From: an uncultured Collinsella sp.
GTDB lineage: Bacteria; Actinomycetota; Coriobacteriia; Coriobacteriales; Coriobacteriaceae
NCBI GenBank assembly: GCA_958453935.1
Contig: CAUDZT010000036.1
Span: 1 to 23,509, forward strand
Length of the DNA: 23,509 nt
Direction of reading: 5' to 3'
Position numbers and translations under genes: made by a program. Below the pieces are notes generated by a model. It searched no databases. It saw only the letters and a program-made list of their open reading frames with translations, and had not been told where the DNA came from. Below are positions 15,188 to 23,331 of this stretch, piece after piece (the first letter of the stretch is position 1; the number at the start of each line of letters is the position of its first letter).

Positions 15188-16057
15188 TTACTCGCCACGG
15201 ACCAGACGGTCGAAGGCAACGACGGTAATGGTGTCGCCAAGCTCCTTGGAGACCTGCTCAGCGTACTTCTTGATGGTGAGGGAGCTGTCCTTGATGAACT
15301 CCTGCTCGGTGAGCACGGACTGCTTGTAGAACTTCTCCAGACGGCCGACAGCCATCTTCTCCTGGATAGCCTCGGGCTTGCCGGACTCGGCAGCCTGAGC
15401 CATGTAGATCTGCTTCTCGTGCTCGACGGTCTCGGCCGGAACCTGATCGCGGGTAGCGCAGATCGGGGCGACGGCGGCAACCTGAAGGGCAACGTCGTGA
15501 GCGAAGGTCTTGAAGGACTCAGCCTGAGCAGTCTCGGCCTTCTCGAAAGCAAACTCGACGAGGACGCCGATCTTACCACCCATGTGGATGTAAGAAGCGA
15601 GAGCGCCGTTCTCGGCCTTGCGGGCGGCGAAGCGGGAAATCTTCATGTTCTCGCCCATGATGTGAATCATCTCGGTGAGCTCGGAGGAAACGGTCTCCTC
15701 GCCCATCGGCTTCTCGAGCAGAGCGTCGACGTCAGCAGGCTCGGTGGTAGCGACAACCTCGGCGACCTTAGAAGCAAAGCCGGTGAACTTGGCGTTGGAG
15801 CCAACGAAGTCGGTCTCGCAGGAGAGCTCGAGCAGAGCGCCGGTCTTGCCATCCTCGGAGACGAACGCGGCTACAGCGCCCTCGTTGGTCTCGCGGCCAG
15901 CCTTCTTGGCAGCCTTGGCAAGGCCGTTCTTACGCAGAACGTCGACAGCGGCGTCCATGTCGCCGTCAGCCTCGACGAGAGCCTTCTTGCACTCCATCAT
16001 CGGAGAGTCGGTCATCTCGCGGAGCTGCTTGACCATAGCGGCGGTAATCTGGGCCAT
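15188..16057 (-). CDS. tsf: Translation elongation factor Ts
   Basis: Nucleotide exchange factor that regenerates EF-Tu-GTP. The 289 residues have the N-terminal UBA-like domain (MAQITAAMVKQLREMTDSP, then MECKKALVEADGDMDAA) and the conserved TDF motif in CETDFVGSN that inserts into EF-Tu, then two core subdomains. The frame can be read from a TTG at 16072, but GAAAGGA lies 7 nt before the ATG at 16057, which also matches the family N-terminus. It follows rpsB by 45 bp and ends at a strong terminator. Confidence 0.97.
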   Translation of the reverse strand: MAQITAAMVKQLREMTDSPMMECKKALVEADGDMDAAVDVLRKNGLAKAAKKAGRETNEGAVAAFVSEDGKTGALLELSCETDFVGSNAKFTGFASKVAEVVATTEPADVDALLEKPMGEETVSSELTEMIHIMGENMKISRFAARKAENGALASYIHMGGKIGVLVEFAFEKAETAQAESFKTFAHDVALQVAAVAPICATRDQVPAETVEHEKQIYMAQAAESGKPEAIQEKMAVGRLEKFYKQSVLTEQEFIKDSSLTIKKYAEQVSKELGDTITVVAFDRLVRGE

Positions 16058-16102
16058 TGTGGTTCCTTTCAAAGAGATGAAAAAGAATTAACTAAGACTG
16101 AT

Positions 16103-16831
16103 TTACTCGGCCTTGGGCTCAGCGGCCATCTCGGCCTCGGAGACCTGCTCCTTGCCGGAGCCAGCGAGGCAGGCGTCAGCCATGAGCTCGCACATAAGGG
16201 TGACAGCAGAGATAGCGTCATCGTTGCAGGGGATGCCGTACTCGACCTCGTCGGGATCGGAGTTGGTGTCGATCAGAGCGACGACGGGGATGTTCAGGCG
16301 CTGAGCCTCCTTGATGGCGTTCTCCTCGCGCTTGGTGTCGATGACGAAGAGAGCCTGGGGCAGACCCTTCATGTCGCGGGCGCCACCGAGGTTGGTCTGG
16401 AGCTTGGTGAGCTCCTTGCCGAGAACAGCCTGCTCCTTCTTGGGGAGCACTGCCATGCGGCCGTCCTCGACCATGGCCTCGAGCTCCTCCATGCGGTTGA
16501 TGCGGGAGCGGATGGTGACGAAGTTGGTCAGCATGCCGCCGAGCCAACGCTGGTTGATGTAAGGCATGTTGGCGCGCTCAGCAGCGTTCTTGACGGCCTC
16601 CTGAGCCTGCTTCTTGGTGCCGACGAACAGCACGTTGCCGCCCTTGGCGACGTTCTTGACGAAGGTGTAGGCCTGGTCGGCATCGAGGATGGTCTGCTTG
16701 AGGTCGAGGATGTAGATGCCGTTGCGCTCACCGAAGATGAACGGCTTCATCTTGGGGTTCCAGCGACGGGTCTGGTGACCGAAGTGGCAGCCGGCCTCGA
16801 GCAGGGTGCGGATATTAATCTTGGTAGCCAT
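16103..16831 (-). CDS. rpsB: 30S ribosomal protein S2
   Basis: Small-subunit protein S2, 242 residues. Family blocks are visible: LLEAGCHFGHQTRRWNPKMK (10-29), GIYILDLKQT, FVGTKKQAQ, NQRWLGGMLTNF (about 93-104) and VALIDTNSDP near the C-terminus. The ATG has AGGAGG 6 nt upstream. The two-gene unit rpsB-tsf has its own promoter and a leader of about 135 nt that could mediate autogenous control by S2. Confidence 0.98.
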   Translation of the reverse strand: MATKINIRTLLEAGCHFGHQTRRWNPKMKPFIFGERNGIYILDLKQTILDADQAYTFVKNVAKGGNVLFVGTKKQAQEAVKNAAERANMPYINQRWLGGMLTNFVTIRSRINRMEELEAMVEDGRMAVLPKKEQAVLGKELTKLQTNLGGARDMKGLPQALFVIDTKREENAIKEAQRLNIPVVALIDTNSDPDEVEYGIPCNDDAISAVTLMCELMADACLAGSGKEQVSEAEMAAEPKAE

Positions 16832-16966
16832 GTTAAACCTCCTGTGGTTTGCCTCCGCGCGGGGTCATCCTCCAAAACCAACCCGGACATGTGCTACCAA
16901 AGCCCGGGCACCACGGTATGAAGTAGCCGCGCGTGCGTGATAAAAACCTGTTGCCGTGAAGCAACC
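16832..16966 (-). promoter_or_regulatory. Structured rpsB leader, candidate S2 autoregulatory element
   Basis: The region from the putative start to the rpsB ATG holds several inverted repeats. One pairs TGGTTTTG with CAAACCA (plus 16873-16880 and 16845-16851), ending one base from the AGGAGG site (plus 16838-16843). Another pairs CCCGG with CCGGG (16882-16886, 16904-16908). S2 operons are often autoregulated through their leader in other bacteria; here the role is inferred. Confidence 0.35.
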
Positions 16967-16972
16967 CGATGA

Positions 16973-17001
16973 ATGATAGCAGGAATGCATCTTCCTGCCA
17001 A
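16973..17001 (-). promoter_or_regulatory. Sigma-70 promoter of rpsB-tsf
   Basis: On the minus strand TTGGCA (plus 16996-17001), a 17-bp spacer and TATCAT (plus 16973-16978) preceded by TGC make a near-consensus promoter with an extended -10. It is the best promoter in the window. Confidence 0.7.
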
Positions 17002-17050
17002 CCCGCAATCAAAACCACACACCTGAGCGCGGCGCGGGACGTCCCAGCCA

Positions 17051-17893
17051 CTATTCGCCGCGGGGATGGGCTTGAGCCACAGCCCGCTTAAGCCGATCGG
17101 GTGTGAGATGCGTGTAGATCTGCGTCGTGGACAGGCTCGCATGACCTAGCAGCTCTTGAACCGAGCGCAGGTCCGCGCCGCCCTCGAGCAAGTCGGTCGC
17201 AAAGGTATGGCGCATCGCATGCGGGGCGATGTCGGCCGGAATGCCGGCGAGCGTCGCCAGCATATGAAACCGCCGCCTGAGCATGGCGGCACTCATGCGA
17301 TTACCGCGCGCCGATATAAGCAGCGGATGCGGCCCGGTAGCGGGGTCACGACGCTTTGCCTGAGCGAGCAACTCCGGCCTCCCCTCCTCAATATAGAGAC
17401 GCGTCGCCTCGAGCGCACGACGATACAGAGGGACGATACGTTCTTTGCTCCCCTTGCCCCACAGGCGCAGCGTGCGTTCGGACCACGCAATGGACTCCAC
17501 ATTGAGTGCTGCGAGCTCAGAGATACGGGCGCCTGAGGCATAGAGCAGCTCGAGCATCGCCGCATCGCGCAGTCCCGCGGGTGTTGAGGTATCAGGCGTC
17601 TTGAGCAGCGCCTCGACCTGCTTGGTCGTAAGGACGCCCGGCAGGTCACGCGGCAGCTTGGGCGATGCGATCGCCGAGACTGCATCGCCCTCCACGACCC
17701 CCTCGGCAGCCATCCATCGATAGAGCGATCGGATAGCCGACAGATGCGCCGCAAGCGTTCGGGGAGCCACCTGCTCACGCGAAAGCTCGGCAAGATAGCG
17801 ACGAATGGTGCGCACGTCGGCAGCGAAAGCATCAATATCCTCGCGCTCGCACCAGGCAGCAAAGCGCTCCAGCCTCGAGCCATAGGCCGTCAC
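17051..17893 (-). CDS. xerC: Tyrosine recombinase XerC/XerD type
   Basis: Site-specific recombinase that resolves chromosome dimers at dif during division. From the only canonical start (GTG, 17893) the 280 residues contain the full catalytic set: R123 (GARISEL), K150 (GKGSKER), H225 and R228 (HAMRHTFA), H251 (LGHASL) and the nucleophile Y260 (TQIYTH). The frame stays open upstream to 17971 and reads DTVDSFIAYIARVEGLSPNT, a normal XerC N-terminal helix, so the true protein is probably about 306 residues, beginning near an ATA codon at 17971 that has GGAGG 9 nt upstream. That region has no ATG, GTG or TTG in frame. It follows trmFO, as codV does in B. subtilis; the XerC/XerD choice rests on this context. 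Confidence 0.88.
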   Translation of the reverse strand: MTAYGSRLERFAAWCEREDIDAFAADVRTIRRYLAELSREQVAPRTLAAHLSAIRSLYRWMAAEGVVEGDAVSAIASPKLPRDLPGVLTTKQVEALLKTPDTSTPAGLRDAAMLELLYASGARISELAALNVESIAWSERTLRLWGKGSKERIVPLYRRALEATRLYIEEGRPELLAQAKRRDPATGPHPLLISARGNRMSAAMLRRRFHMLATLAGIPADIAPHAMRHTFATDLLEGGADLRSVQELLGHASLSTTQIYTHLTPDRLKRAVAQAHPRGE

Positions 17894-17967
17894 CGTATTG
17901 GGAGAAAGCCCCTCGACACGTGCGATATAGGCGATAAACGAGTCGACGGTGTCGTACAGGTCAAAGG

Positions 17968-19305
17968 CTATGACCGGTCGCCTCCAAACAGATCGGGGCG
18001 AGTGGCCAGATAGGCATCAAGGGCCTCGAGCGCACGGTCCGCATAGGCCTGGTAGCGGTCGCGCTTGCTGCGGCGCTTACCATCATCGAGTGGCGGCACC
18101 AGGCCAAAGTTGACATGCATGGGCTGGTAGCCCACGGTGGCAGGATCGGTCGCATAGCCCACGAGCGCGCCCAGGGCGCCCACGCGGGGCAACTCGACGC
18201 CCGCGGCGCCGATAGCCTCGGCATAGGTGTTGAGCGCCGCGAGCAGACCGGTCGCCACGGCTTCCATGTACCCCTCGGTGCCGGTGATCTGACCGGCCAG
18301 GCGCACGCCGGTACCAGGCACGGCAAAGGTGCCATCGAGCACGTGCGGGGCGTCGACAAAGGTATTGCGGTGCATGACACCGTAGCGGAAGAACTCAGCG
18401 TTCTCCAGGCCCGGCACCATATGGAAGACGCGCTTCTGCTCGCCAAAGGTCAGGTTGGTCTGGAAGCCCACCAGGTTATAGGCGGTCTTCTCCTTGTTCT
18501 CGGCACGCAGCTGAATCGCCGCCCAAGGGCGACGTCCGGTACGCGGGTCGGTGAGGCCGACGGGCTTCATGGCGCCAAAGCGAATGGCGTCCTTGCCGGT
18601 GCGCGCAACTTCCTCGGCAGGTTGGCAGGCCTGAAACAGATCGCCGCCCTCAAAGTCTTTGAGCACCACGCGGTCGGCCGTGGTAAGTGCCTCGATAAAG
18701 GCCTCGTACTCCTCCTTGTTGAGCGGAGCGTTGAGATAGTCGCCGCTCCCCTGCTCCTCGTAGCGCGACTGCGAAAACAGCACGTCCATATCGAGCGTGG
18801 AGGCATCGACGATCGGCGCCGCGGCATCGAAGAACGCAAGGGCGTCGCCACCGACGAGCTTCATGACCTCTTCGCTCAGCGCCGGTGAACACAGCGGGCC
18901 CGCGGCAATGACCACGTGGCCCTCGGGAATCTGCGTGACCTCGCCGTGCACGACCTCGATATTGGGACGGGCGGCAACCTCGGCCTCGACAAGCTCGGAA
19001 AACTTGACGCGGTCGACCGCCAAGGCGCCACCGGCGGGAACAGCCGCGCGATGGGCGCAATCGAGCAGGACTGAACCCATGCGCTCAAGCTCGGCCTTTA
19101 ACAAGCCCGCCGCAGAGTCCGGACGGGTCGATTTAAACGAATTGGAACAGACGAGCTCTGCCAGGTGATCGGTATGGTGGGCCGGGGAGCTCACCTGGGG
19201 GCGCATCTCGCGCAGCTTTACGGCAAACCCGCGGTCTGCCAGCTGAATCGCGCACTCCGAACCCGCCAGACCACCACCGATAACCGTCACCTGATCGAAC
19301 TGCAT
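17968..19305 (-). CDS. trmFO: Methylenetetrahydrofolate-tRNA-(uracil-5-)-methyltransferase TrmFO
   Basis: Folate- and FAD-dependent enzyme making m5U54 in the T-loop of tRNAs. The 445 residues begin with the FAD-binding VTVIGGGLAGSECAIQLA and carry the REMRP block, LVCSNSFKS, FDAAAPIVDASTLD and GYMEAVATGLLAALN, all typical of TrmFO rather than MnmG. The frame can start at a TTG at 19311, but AAAGG stands 9 nt before the ATG at 19305, which fits better. It lies 14 bp after dprA, and its last codons contain the GGAGG that seems to serve xerC, so the two are probably translationally coupled. Confidence 0.95.
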   Translation of the reverse strand: MQFDQVTVIGGGLAGSECAIQLADRGFAVKLREMRPQVSSPAHHTDHLAELVCSNSFKSTRPDSAAGLLKAELERMGSVLLDCAHRAAVPAGGALAVDRVKFSELVEAEVAARPNIEVVHGEVTQIPEGHVVIAAGPLCSPALSEEVMKLVGGDALAFFDAAAPIVDASTLDMDVLFSQSRYEEQGSGDYLNAPLNKEEYEAFIEALTTADRVVLKDFEGGDLFQACQPAEEVARTGKDAIRFGAMKPVGLTDPRTGRRPWAAIQLRAENKEKTAYNLVGFQTNLTFGEQKRVFHMVPGLENAEFFRYGVMHRNTFVDAPHVLDGTFAVPGTGVRLAGQITGTEGYMEAVATGLLAALNTYAEAIGAAGVELPRVGALGALVGYATDPATVGYQPMHVNFGLVPPLDDGKRRSKRDRYQAYADRALEALDAYLATRPDLFGGDRS

Positions 19306-19319
19306 CTGCAAACACCTTT

Positions 19320-20255
19320 CTAATTGACACGTTTTCCATTGTGACCGAAGGGCGTCTGGGCGTGAAGGGCAAACTTGGAGGGCGCATACCTTCCATCCAT
19401 CATGCGCTCGATAAGGCCCTCGAGTTCAAGCGAACCCAAGAGTTTGAGTACGCCGACAGCATCGAGCGAGACGAGCGCCGCGATGTCGTCGACCTTGAGC
19501 GGAGAGGCGATGAGCGCATGCATCACGGTCTGCTGTGTTTGATCCAGGTCGGCAATGCCGGGAGCATCGGGGCGCGAGTAGCGCAGGGTGCCGTAGATGC
19601 GTGAGATAGCCATCTCGATAGATTCCTCGTCGATGATGCAGCAGGCACCGTTCGCAATGAGGTAATTCGTGCCACGCGACTCGGGCGATAGGATCGACCC
19701 CGGCACAGCGAGAAGTTCTCGCCCCAAATCCATAGCAGCCTCGGCTGTAGAAAACGTCCCGGAAGGCATACCCGCCTCGGATACAAAGAGGGCTTGCGAC
19801 AGGGCCGCGATCACGCGATTGCGGCGCGGAAAGGCAAACTTGCGCGGACCCATGCCCCACGGGGAGATCGACACGACCGCGCCACCCGTATCGAGCGTGC
19901 GCGTAATAAGCCCCGCGCTCGAGCGCGGATAGACCACGTCGGCGCCCGTCCCCAGCACCACGACGTGTTTGCCGCCGGCGTTGACCGCAGCCCAACCCGA
20001 GGCCTGGTCACAACCGACCGCGCCGCCCGAAACTACCGTCACTCCCGCCTCGACCGCCACCTTTGCCGCAAGCTCTGCCACGGCAAGACCATACGGCGAG
20101 GCCTTGCGCGCGCCGATGATGGAGAGCGCGGGCGTCGAAAGCACCTCGGGGTTGCCGCGCACATAGAGCGTCTGGGGTACATCAGAAAGCTCCAAAACGG
20201 TCTCGGGATACAACGCATCACCTGGATGCAGCTCAAAGGTCCCCTCGGCCATCAT
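19320..20255 (-). CDS. dprA: DNA-processing protein DprA (DNA uptake/recombination mediator), N-terminal domain absent
   Basis: DprA loads RecA on incoming single-stranded DNA in natural transformation. The 311 residues begin almost at the Rossmann fold: PQTLYVRGN, SIIGARKASPYG (45-56), VVSGGAVGCDQASGWAA (74-90), then RRNRVIAALSQALFVSEA, SGTFSTAEAA, ELLAVPG, GTNYLIANGA. A C-terminal winged helix follows (about 240-300). The usual N-terminal SAM-like domain is missing, and the normally conserved ARGID...AH signature reads AVGCDQASGWA. The upstream part of the open frame, to 20411, overlaps comM and does not look like DprA. The ATG at 20255 overlaps the comM stop (ATGA); AAGGAGGG lies upstream, and the next ATG at 20252 is equally possible. 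Confidence 0.9.
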   Translation of the reverse strand: MMAEGTFELHPGDALYPETVLELSDVPQTLYVRGNPEVLSTPALSIIGARKASPYGLAVAELAAKVAVEAGVTVVSGGAVGCDQASGWAAVNAGGKHVVVLGTGADVVYPRSSAGLITRTLDTGGAVVSISPWGMGPRKFAFPRRNRVIAALSQALFVSEAGMPSGTFSTAEAAMDLGRELLAVPGSILSPESRGTNYLIANGACCIIDEESIEMAISRIYGTLRYSRPDAPGIADLDQTQQTVMHALIASPLKVDDIAALVSLDAVGVLKLLGSLELEGLIERMMDGRYAPSKFALHAQTPFGHNGKRVN

Positions 20256-21775
20256 TGGTCCCTCCTTCCCTGGTACATCGCCGCCTCGAGCACGTGGTCC
20301 TGCGTCACATGCTCGCTCTCGGCGACGTCGGCGATTGTACGCGCGATACGCACCAGGCGCACGATACCGCGGCCCGTGAGATGTGTGCGCTTCGACAGGC
20401 CGAGTACACACTTCTCCGCCGCATCATCGAGCTCAAAGGTCGAAACGACGCCGTCAATGGACCGCGTCTCGCCATCCTCGGCCTCGGCATCCACATCGTC
20501 CATACGGGACTCTCGCCAGGCACGAAAGGCGCGACCGCGCACAACGTAGTCACGCAACTCGGCCGACGACATACCCTCCGCGCCCTCGATAATCACTTGG
20601 GGGTCGGGACGGGTCACATCGATCATCATGTCGATACGGTCGGCCAAAGGACCGCGCAACTTTGCCCGATAGCGCTCCACCATCGATGCCGAGCAGCGGC
20701 ATGGCACCTCACGGTCGCCCAAAAAGCCGCAGGGGCAGGGATTGCTCGCAGCGAGGAGCTGAAAGCGCGACGGGAAGGTAAAGGCCCCGTCGACGCGTAC
20801 AATCCTCACATAGCCGCGTTCGATGGGCTGACGCAGCGTCTGCAGCACACCCGTGGGAAACTCGGCAAGCTCGTCCAAAAAGAGCACGCCGCCATGAGCC
20901 AGGCTGATCTCACCCGGATGCACCGGGCGTCCTCCGCCGATAAGGCCTGCGGTCGAAATACTGTGGTGGGGACTGCGGAAGGGCCGGTGTCCCGCCAACA
21001 AGCCATCAATGTTCTCACCCAAAACCGAATGGATGCACAGTGCCTCCTGCTGATCCTCAACGGAAAGCTCAGGCAGGATGCCGGTCATACGGCGCGCAAG
21101 CATCGTCTTGCCCGATCCAGGGGACCCGATCATAAGCAAACCGAGCTCACCCGCTGCCGCCAGCGCCATGCCGCGTTTGGCAACCTCCTGCCCCAGCACG
21201 TCGGCATAGTCGAGCTCGGGCTCAAAGGTCGCCTCGAGCACTTCAGAATCCAAGTAGTGCCGCGCGGCATCGCCCATTCCATGAGCAAGCTGAGACAGAT
21301 GATCGATAAAGCCGCAATCCACGCCCGCAAGCGGCACATGCTGATCGGACCTGCCAGCAATAAAGGACAGCCCCATATCACGCGCCAATAGCTGAAACGC
21401 CACCTCGCCCTTGACAGGAAGGACCGTACCGTCCAAGCCGAGCTCGCCGGCGATAAGGCAGCGATCGAGGTTGTCGCTGGGAATCTGACCATCGGCCGCC
21501 AATACCGCAATGGCAATGGGCAGATCAAAGCCGCTACCGGTCTTGCGAATATCGCCGGGCGCCAGATTGACCGTAATGCCCGAGCGCGGGATCTCGAACC
21601 CGGCGGAGCGCATCGCACAGCGAATACGACCGCGTGACTCCATCACCTCCATACTCGGAATACCGAGCATTTGGATGCCCGGAACGCCACCGGCAAGCGA
21701 GACCTCGACCGTGACGTGAATCGCCTCGACGCCACGGATGCAGGCCGCGTGAACGGCAAACGTCTCGAACGCCAT
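20252..21775 (-). CDS. comM: YifB/ComM-family Mg-chelatase-like AAA+ ATPase
   Basis: AAA+ family whose Vibrio and Acinetobacter members are branch-migration helicases in natural transformation. The 507 residues have the family layout: N-terminal Lon-S5-like domain (about 1-165), Mg-chelatase AAA+ domain with Walker A GSPGSGKT (217-224), SPHHSIS (268-274) and Walker B GGVLFLDE (295-302), then NPCPCG...CRCS (C347, C349, C359, C361, a possible metal site), and a C-terminal helical domain with LTGRGI. The open frame runs further upstream to 21973 but overlaps yraN there; the ATG at 21775 overlaps the yraN stop by one base (TGATG). Sits directly before dprA, a partner in the same process. Confidence 0.93.
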   Translation of the reverse strand: MAFETFAVHAACIRGVEAIHVTVEVSLAGGVPGIQMLGIPSMEVMESRGRIRCAMRSAGFEIPRSGITVNLAPGDIRKTGSGFDLPIAIAVLAADGQIPSDNLDRCLIAGELGLDGTVLPVKGEVAFQLLARDMGLSFIAGRSDQHVPLAGVDCGFIDHLSQLAHGMGDAARHYLDSEVLEATFEPELDYADVLGQEVAKRGMALAAAGELGLLMIGSPGSGKTMLARRMTGILPELSVEDQQEALCIHSVLGENIDGLLAGHRPFRSPHHSISTAGLIGGGRPVHPGEISLAHGGVLFLDELAEFPTGVLQTLRQPIERGYVRIVRVDGAFTFPSRFQLLAASNPCPCGFLGDREVPCRCSASMVERYRAKLRGPLADRIDMMIDVTRPDPQVIIEGAEGMSSAELRDYVVRGRAFRAWRESRMDDVDAEAEDGETRSIDGVVSTFELDDAAEKCVLGLSKRTHLTGRGIVRLVRIARTIADVAESEHVTQDHVLEAAMYQGRRDQ

Positions 21776-22260
21776 CACGACACCTGCCAATCGAACGCGT
21801 TGTACTGATGCTCGATCTCGGCGATATGCCCGCCACGAATGGTGACGCCCACGGCATCGAAGCGAATCGCCTTGAGCGGATAATGCTCCATAAGATAGCA
21901 ACTTGCGATGCGGCGGTAGCGGCGTTGCTTTTGGGCGTCCACGGCCTCCTCGGGAAAGACCCGCGTGCTGCAATCCAGTGCAACGCGTCTGGTCTTGACC
22001 TCGGCCATCACCACGACATCGTCGAGCTCATCGAGCAGCACCAGATCGGCCTCGCCCTCGGTGCAACGATAACCCTGCTCAAGCAAGGAGTAGCCGCGCT
22101 CGTTAAAGTAGTCGATGGTGATCAGCTCGCCCAGCATACCCAGCTCGCGGGGACTGAGCCCCTTGATAAACTCGGGCGTCATCGCCCCGCAGTCGAGCTC
22201 GCCGTTTTCCCAACGCTCCTTGAGTTGCTGCGTCTTGCTCTTTTTGCTTGCGGCACTCAT
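21775..22260 (-). CDS. YraN/UPF0102 family endonuclease-fold protein with N-terminal extension
   Basis: The 161-residue protein carries the UPF0102 restriction-endonuclease-like core: LGMLGELITIDYFNERGY (E45), then CTEGEADLVLL (E70, D72) and VVMAEVKTRR (E87, K89), the PD-(D/E)xK-type set. The exact function is not established in the family. About 40 residues of Lys/Glu-rich sequence precede the core, longer than the usual 115-125-residue members. The start is the ATG at 22260 after AAAGGAGACCCC; the frame extends to 22350 but that part reads as noise and runs toward the rnhB terminator. First gene of the yraN-comM-dprA-trmFO-xerC run; I see no convincing promoter in the 98 bp between it and that terminator. 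Confidence 0.85.
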   Translation of the reverse strand: MSAASKKSKTQQLKERWENGELDCGAMTPEFIKGLSPRELGMLGELITIDYFNERGYSLLEQGYRCTEGEADLVLLDELDDVVVMAEVKTRRVALDCSTRVFPEEAVDAQKQRRYRRIASCYLMEHYPLKAIRFDAVGVTIRGGHIAEIEHQYNAFDWQVS

Positions 22261-22358
22261 GGGGTCTCCTTTCCCGCACACTGCATTGCCCCGATGATGA
22301 GGGCACCTTTCATGCGGGTAAGTACCGGAAGCAAACCAAAAACTGACCAAATGCCGTC

Positions 22359-22400
22359 AAAAAACGGGCCGTACGCAGCAATGGTGTTGCATACGGCCCG
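22359..22400 (-). terminator. Rho-independent terminator after rnhB
   Basis: CGGGCCGTA and TACGGCCCG (within 22365-22380 and 22385-22400) form the core of a 16-bp stem with one mismatch. On the minus strand it is followed by TTTTTT. Confidence 0.85.
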
Positions 22401-22449
22401 CTACCAGCAGGTTTATAAAACTCCAGAGGTCCCTGTCTCCACAATTGAC

Positions 22450-23238
22450 CTAGAAAAGGCGCTCAGTCTGCAGAAAGTTTCCGCAAAAGCTCACGCGGTG
22501 CAGCGGACAAAGTCCATGCTTGCGAATGGCCTCGATATGCTCGGGGCTCGCATAGCCCTTCGACTCGGCCAGATGGTACTCGGGATACTCGGCGTCGTAC
22601 TCGACCATCATCTCGTCACGCGTCACCTTAGCCATGATGGACGCCGCGGCGATACAGGCGATTTTGGCATCGCCCTTCACCACGTCGCGCTCGTTGGGAA
22701 CGGCGCCCAAGGGGTTACCATCCATGAGGACACAGTCGGGTTCAAGTCCCGTATCGGCCACGGCGCCCGCGACGGCGGCACGAATGGCACGCGCCATGCC
22801 CATATCATCGATATCCTTAGGCGCGATATGGCAAAAACCGATCGCCGTCGCCACCTCGGCAATCTTCACCGAGAGCAGCTCGCGGCGCGCCGGCGTGAGC
22901 TTTTTGGAATCGTTGATGCCCCAGACGCGCGGCTTCATGGGAAGGCACACGGCGCACACCGTCAGGGGACCGGCCACCGATCCGCGACCCACCTCGTCGA
23001 CACCAACGATCACCCCATCGCCGCCAAGCTCATGCATAAGCTCGTACATGTCATTGACGCGCTCGCGCTCGGCAAGCTCTTTGGCATGGCGTTTGAGGGC
23101 ACGCTCGCAAGCCTTGATCACCTGCTGGCGCGGATCCTCGCGATAATGCTCCACGAGGGCGGGAATCTCCTCAAACGTAGCGCTCGCCAACTCACCGGCA
23201 ACCTGCGATGCCGAAACCGAGCTCGTCATGTTGGCCAT
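22450..23238 (-). CDS. rnhB: Ribonuclease HII
   Basis: Removes RNA from RNA-DNA hybrids and single ribonucleotides misincorporated into DNA. The 262 residues have the RNase HII core from about residue 76: VGVDEVGRGSVAGPL (catalytic D and E), INDSKKLTPARR, VLMDGNPLG (third aspartate) and KGDAKIACIAAASIMAKVTRD (fourth). About 75 charged helical residues lie before the core, similar to the longer B. subtilis enzyme (255 residues). The frame can start at 23256, but AAGGAGGG stands 7 nt before the ATG at 23238, so that is preferred. Only 30 bp separate the start from the U-run of the rplS terminator, so expression may depend on read-through. It ends at its own terminator. Confidence 0.95.
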   Translation of the reverse strand: MANMTSSVSASQVAGELASATFEEIPALVEHYREDPRQQVIKACERALKRHAKELAERERVNDMYELMHELGGDGVIVGVDEVGRGSVAGPLTVCAVCLPMKPRVWGINDSKKLTPARRELLSVKIAEVATAIGFCHIAPKDIDDMGMARAIRAAVAGAVADTGLEPDCVLMDGNPLGAVPNERDVVKGDAKIACIAAASIMAKVTRDEMMVEYDAEYPEYHLAESKGYASPEHIEAIRKHGLCPLHRVSFCGNFLQTERLF

Positions 23239-23267
23239 ACCAGGCCCTCCTTGCATGCAAATCAGAT

Positions 23268-23297
23268 AAAAAGAAGGGCCACCCGAAGGTGACCCTT
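23268..23297 (-). terminator. Rho-independent terminator after rplS
   Basis: On the minus strand AAGGGTCACC, a TTCG tetraloop and GGTGGCCCTT (plus 23274-23297) form a 10-bp stem with one G-U pair. It is followed by CTTTTTATC. A 6-bp hairpin (TGTCCA/TGGACA, 23299-23316) precedes it. Confidence 0.85.
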
Positions 23298-23331
23298 GTG
23301 TCCAAACGAGTGGACAGACGCTGCGATCTTC

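Noticed and set aside
15419..16921. Plus-strand 500-codon open frame opposite tsf and rpsB
   Set aside because: Codon-bias shadow of two highly expressed genes.
21808..23292. Plus-strand 494-codon open frame opposite yraN and rnhB
   Set aside because: Antisense shadow that also runs through two terminators.
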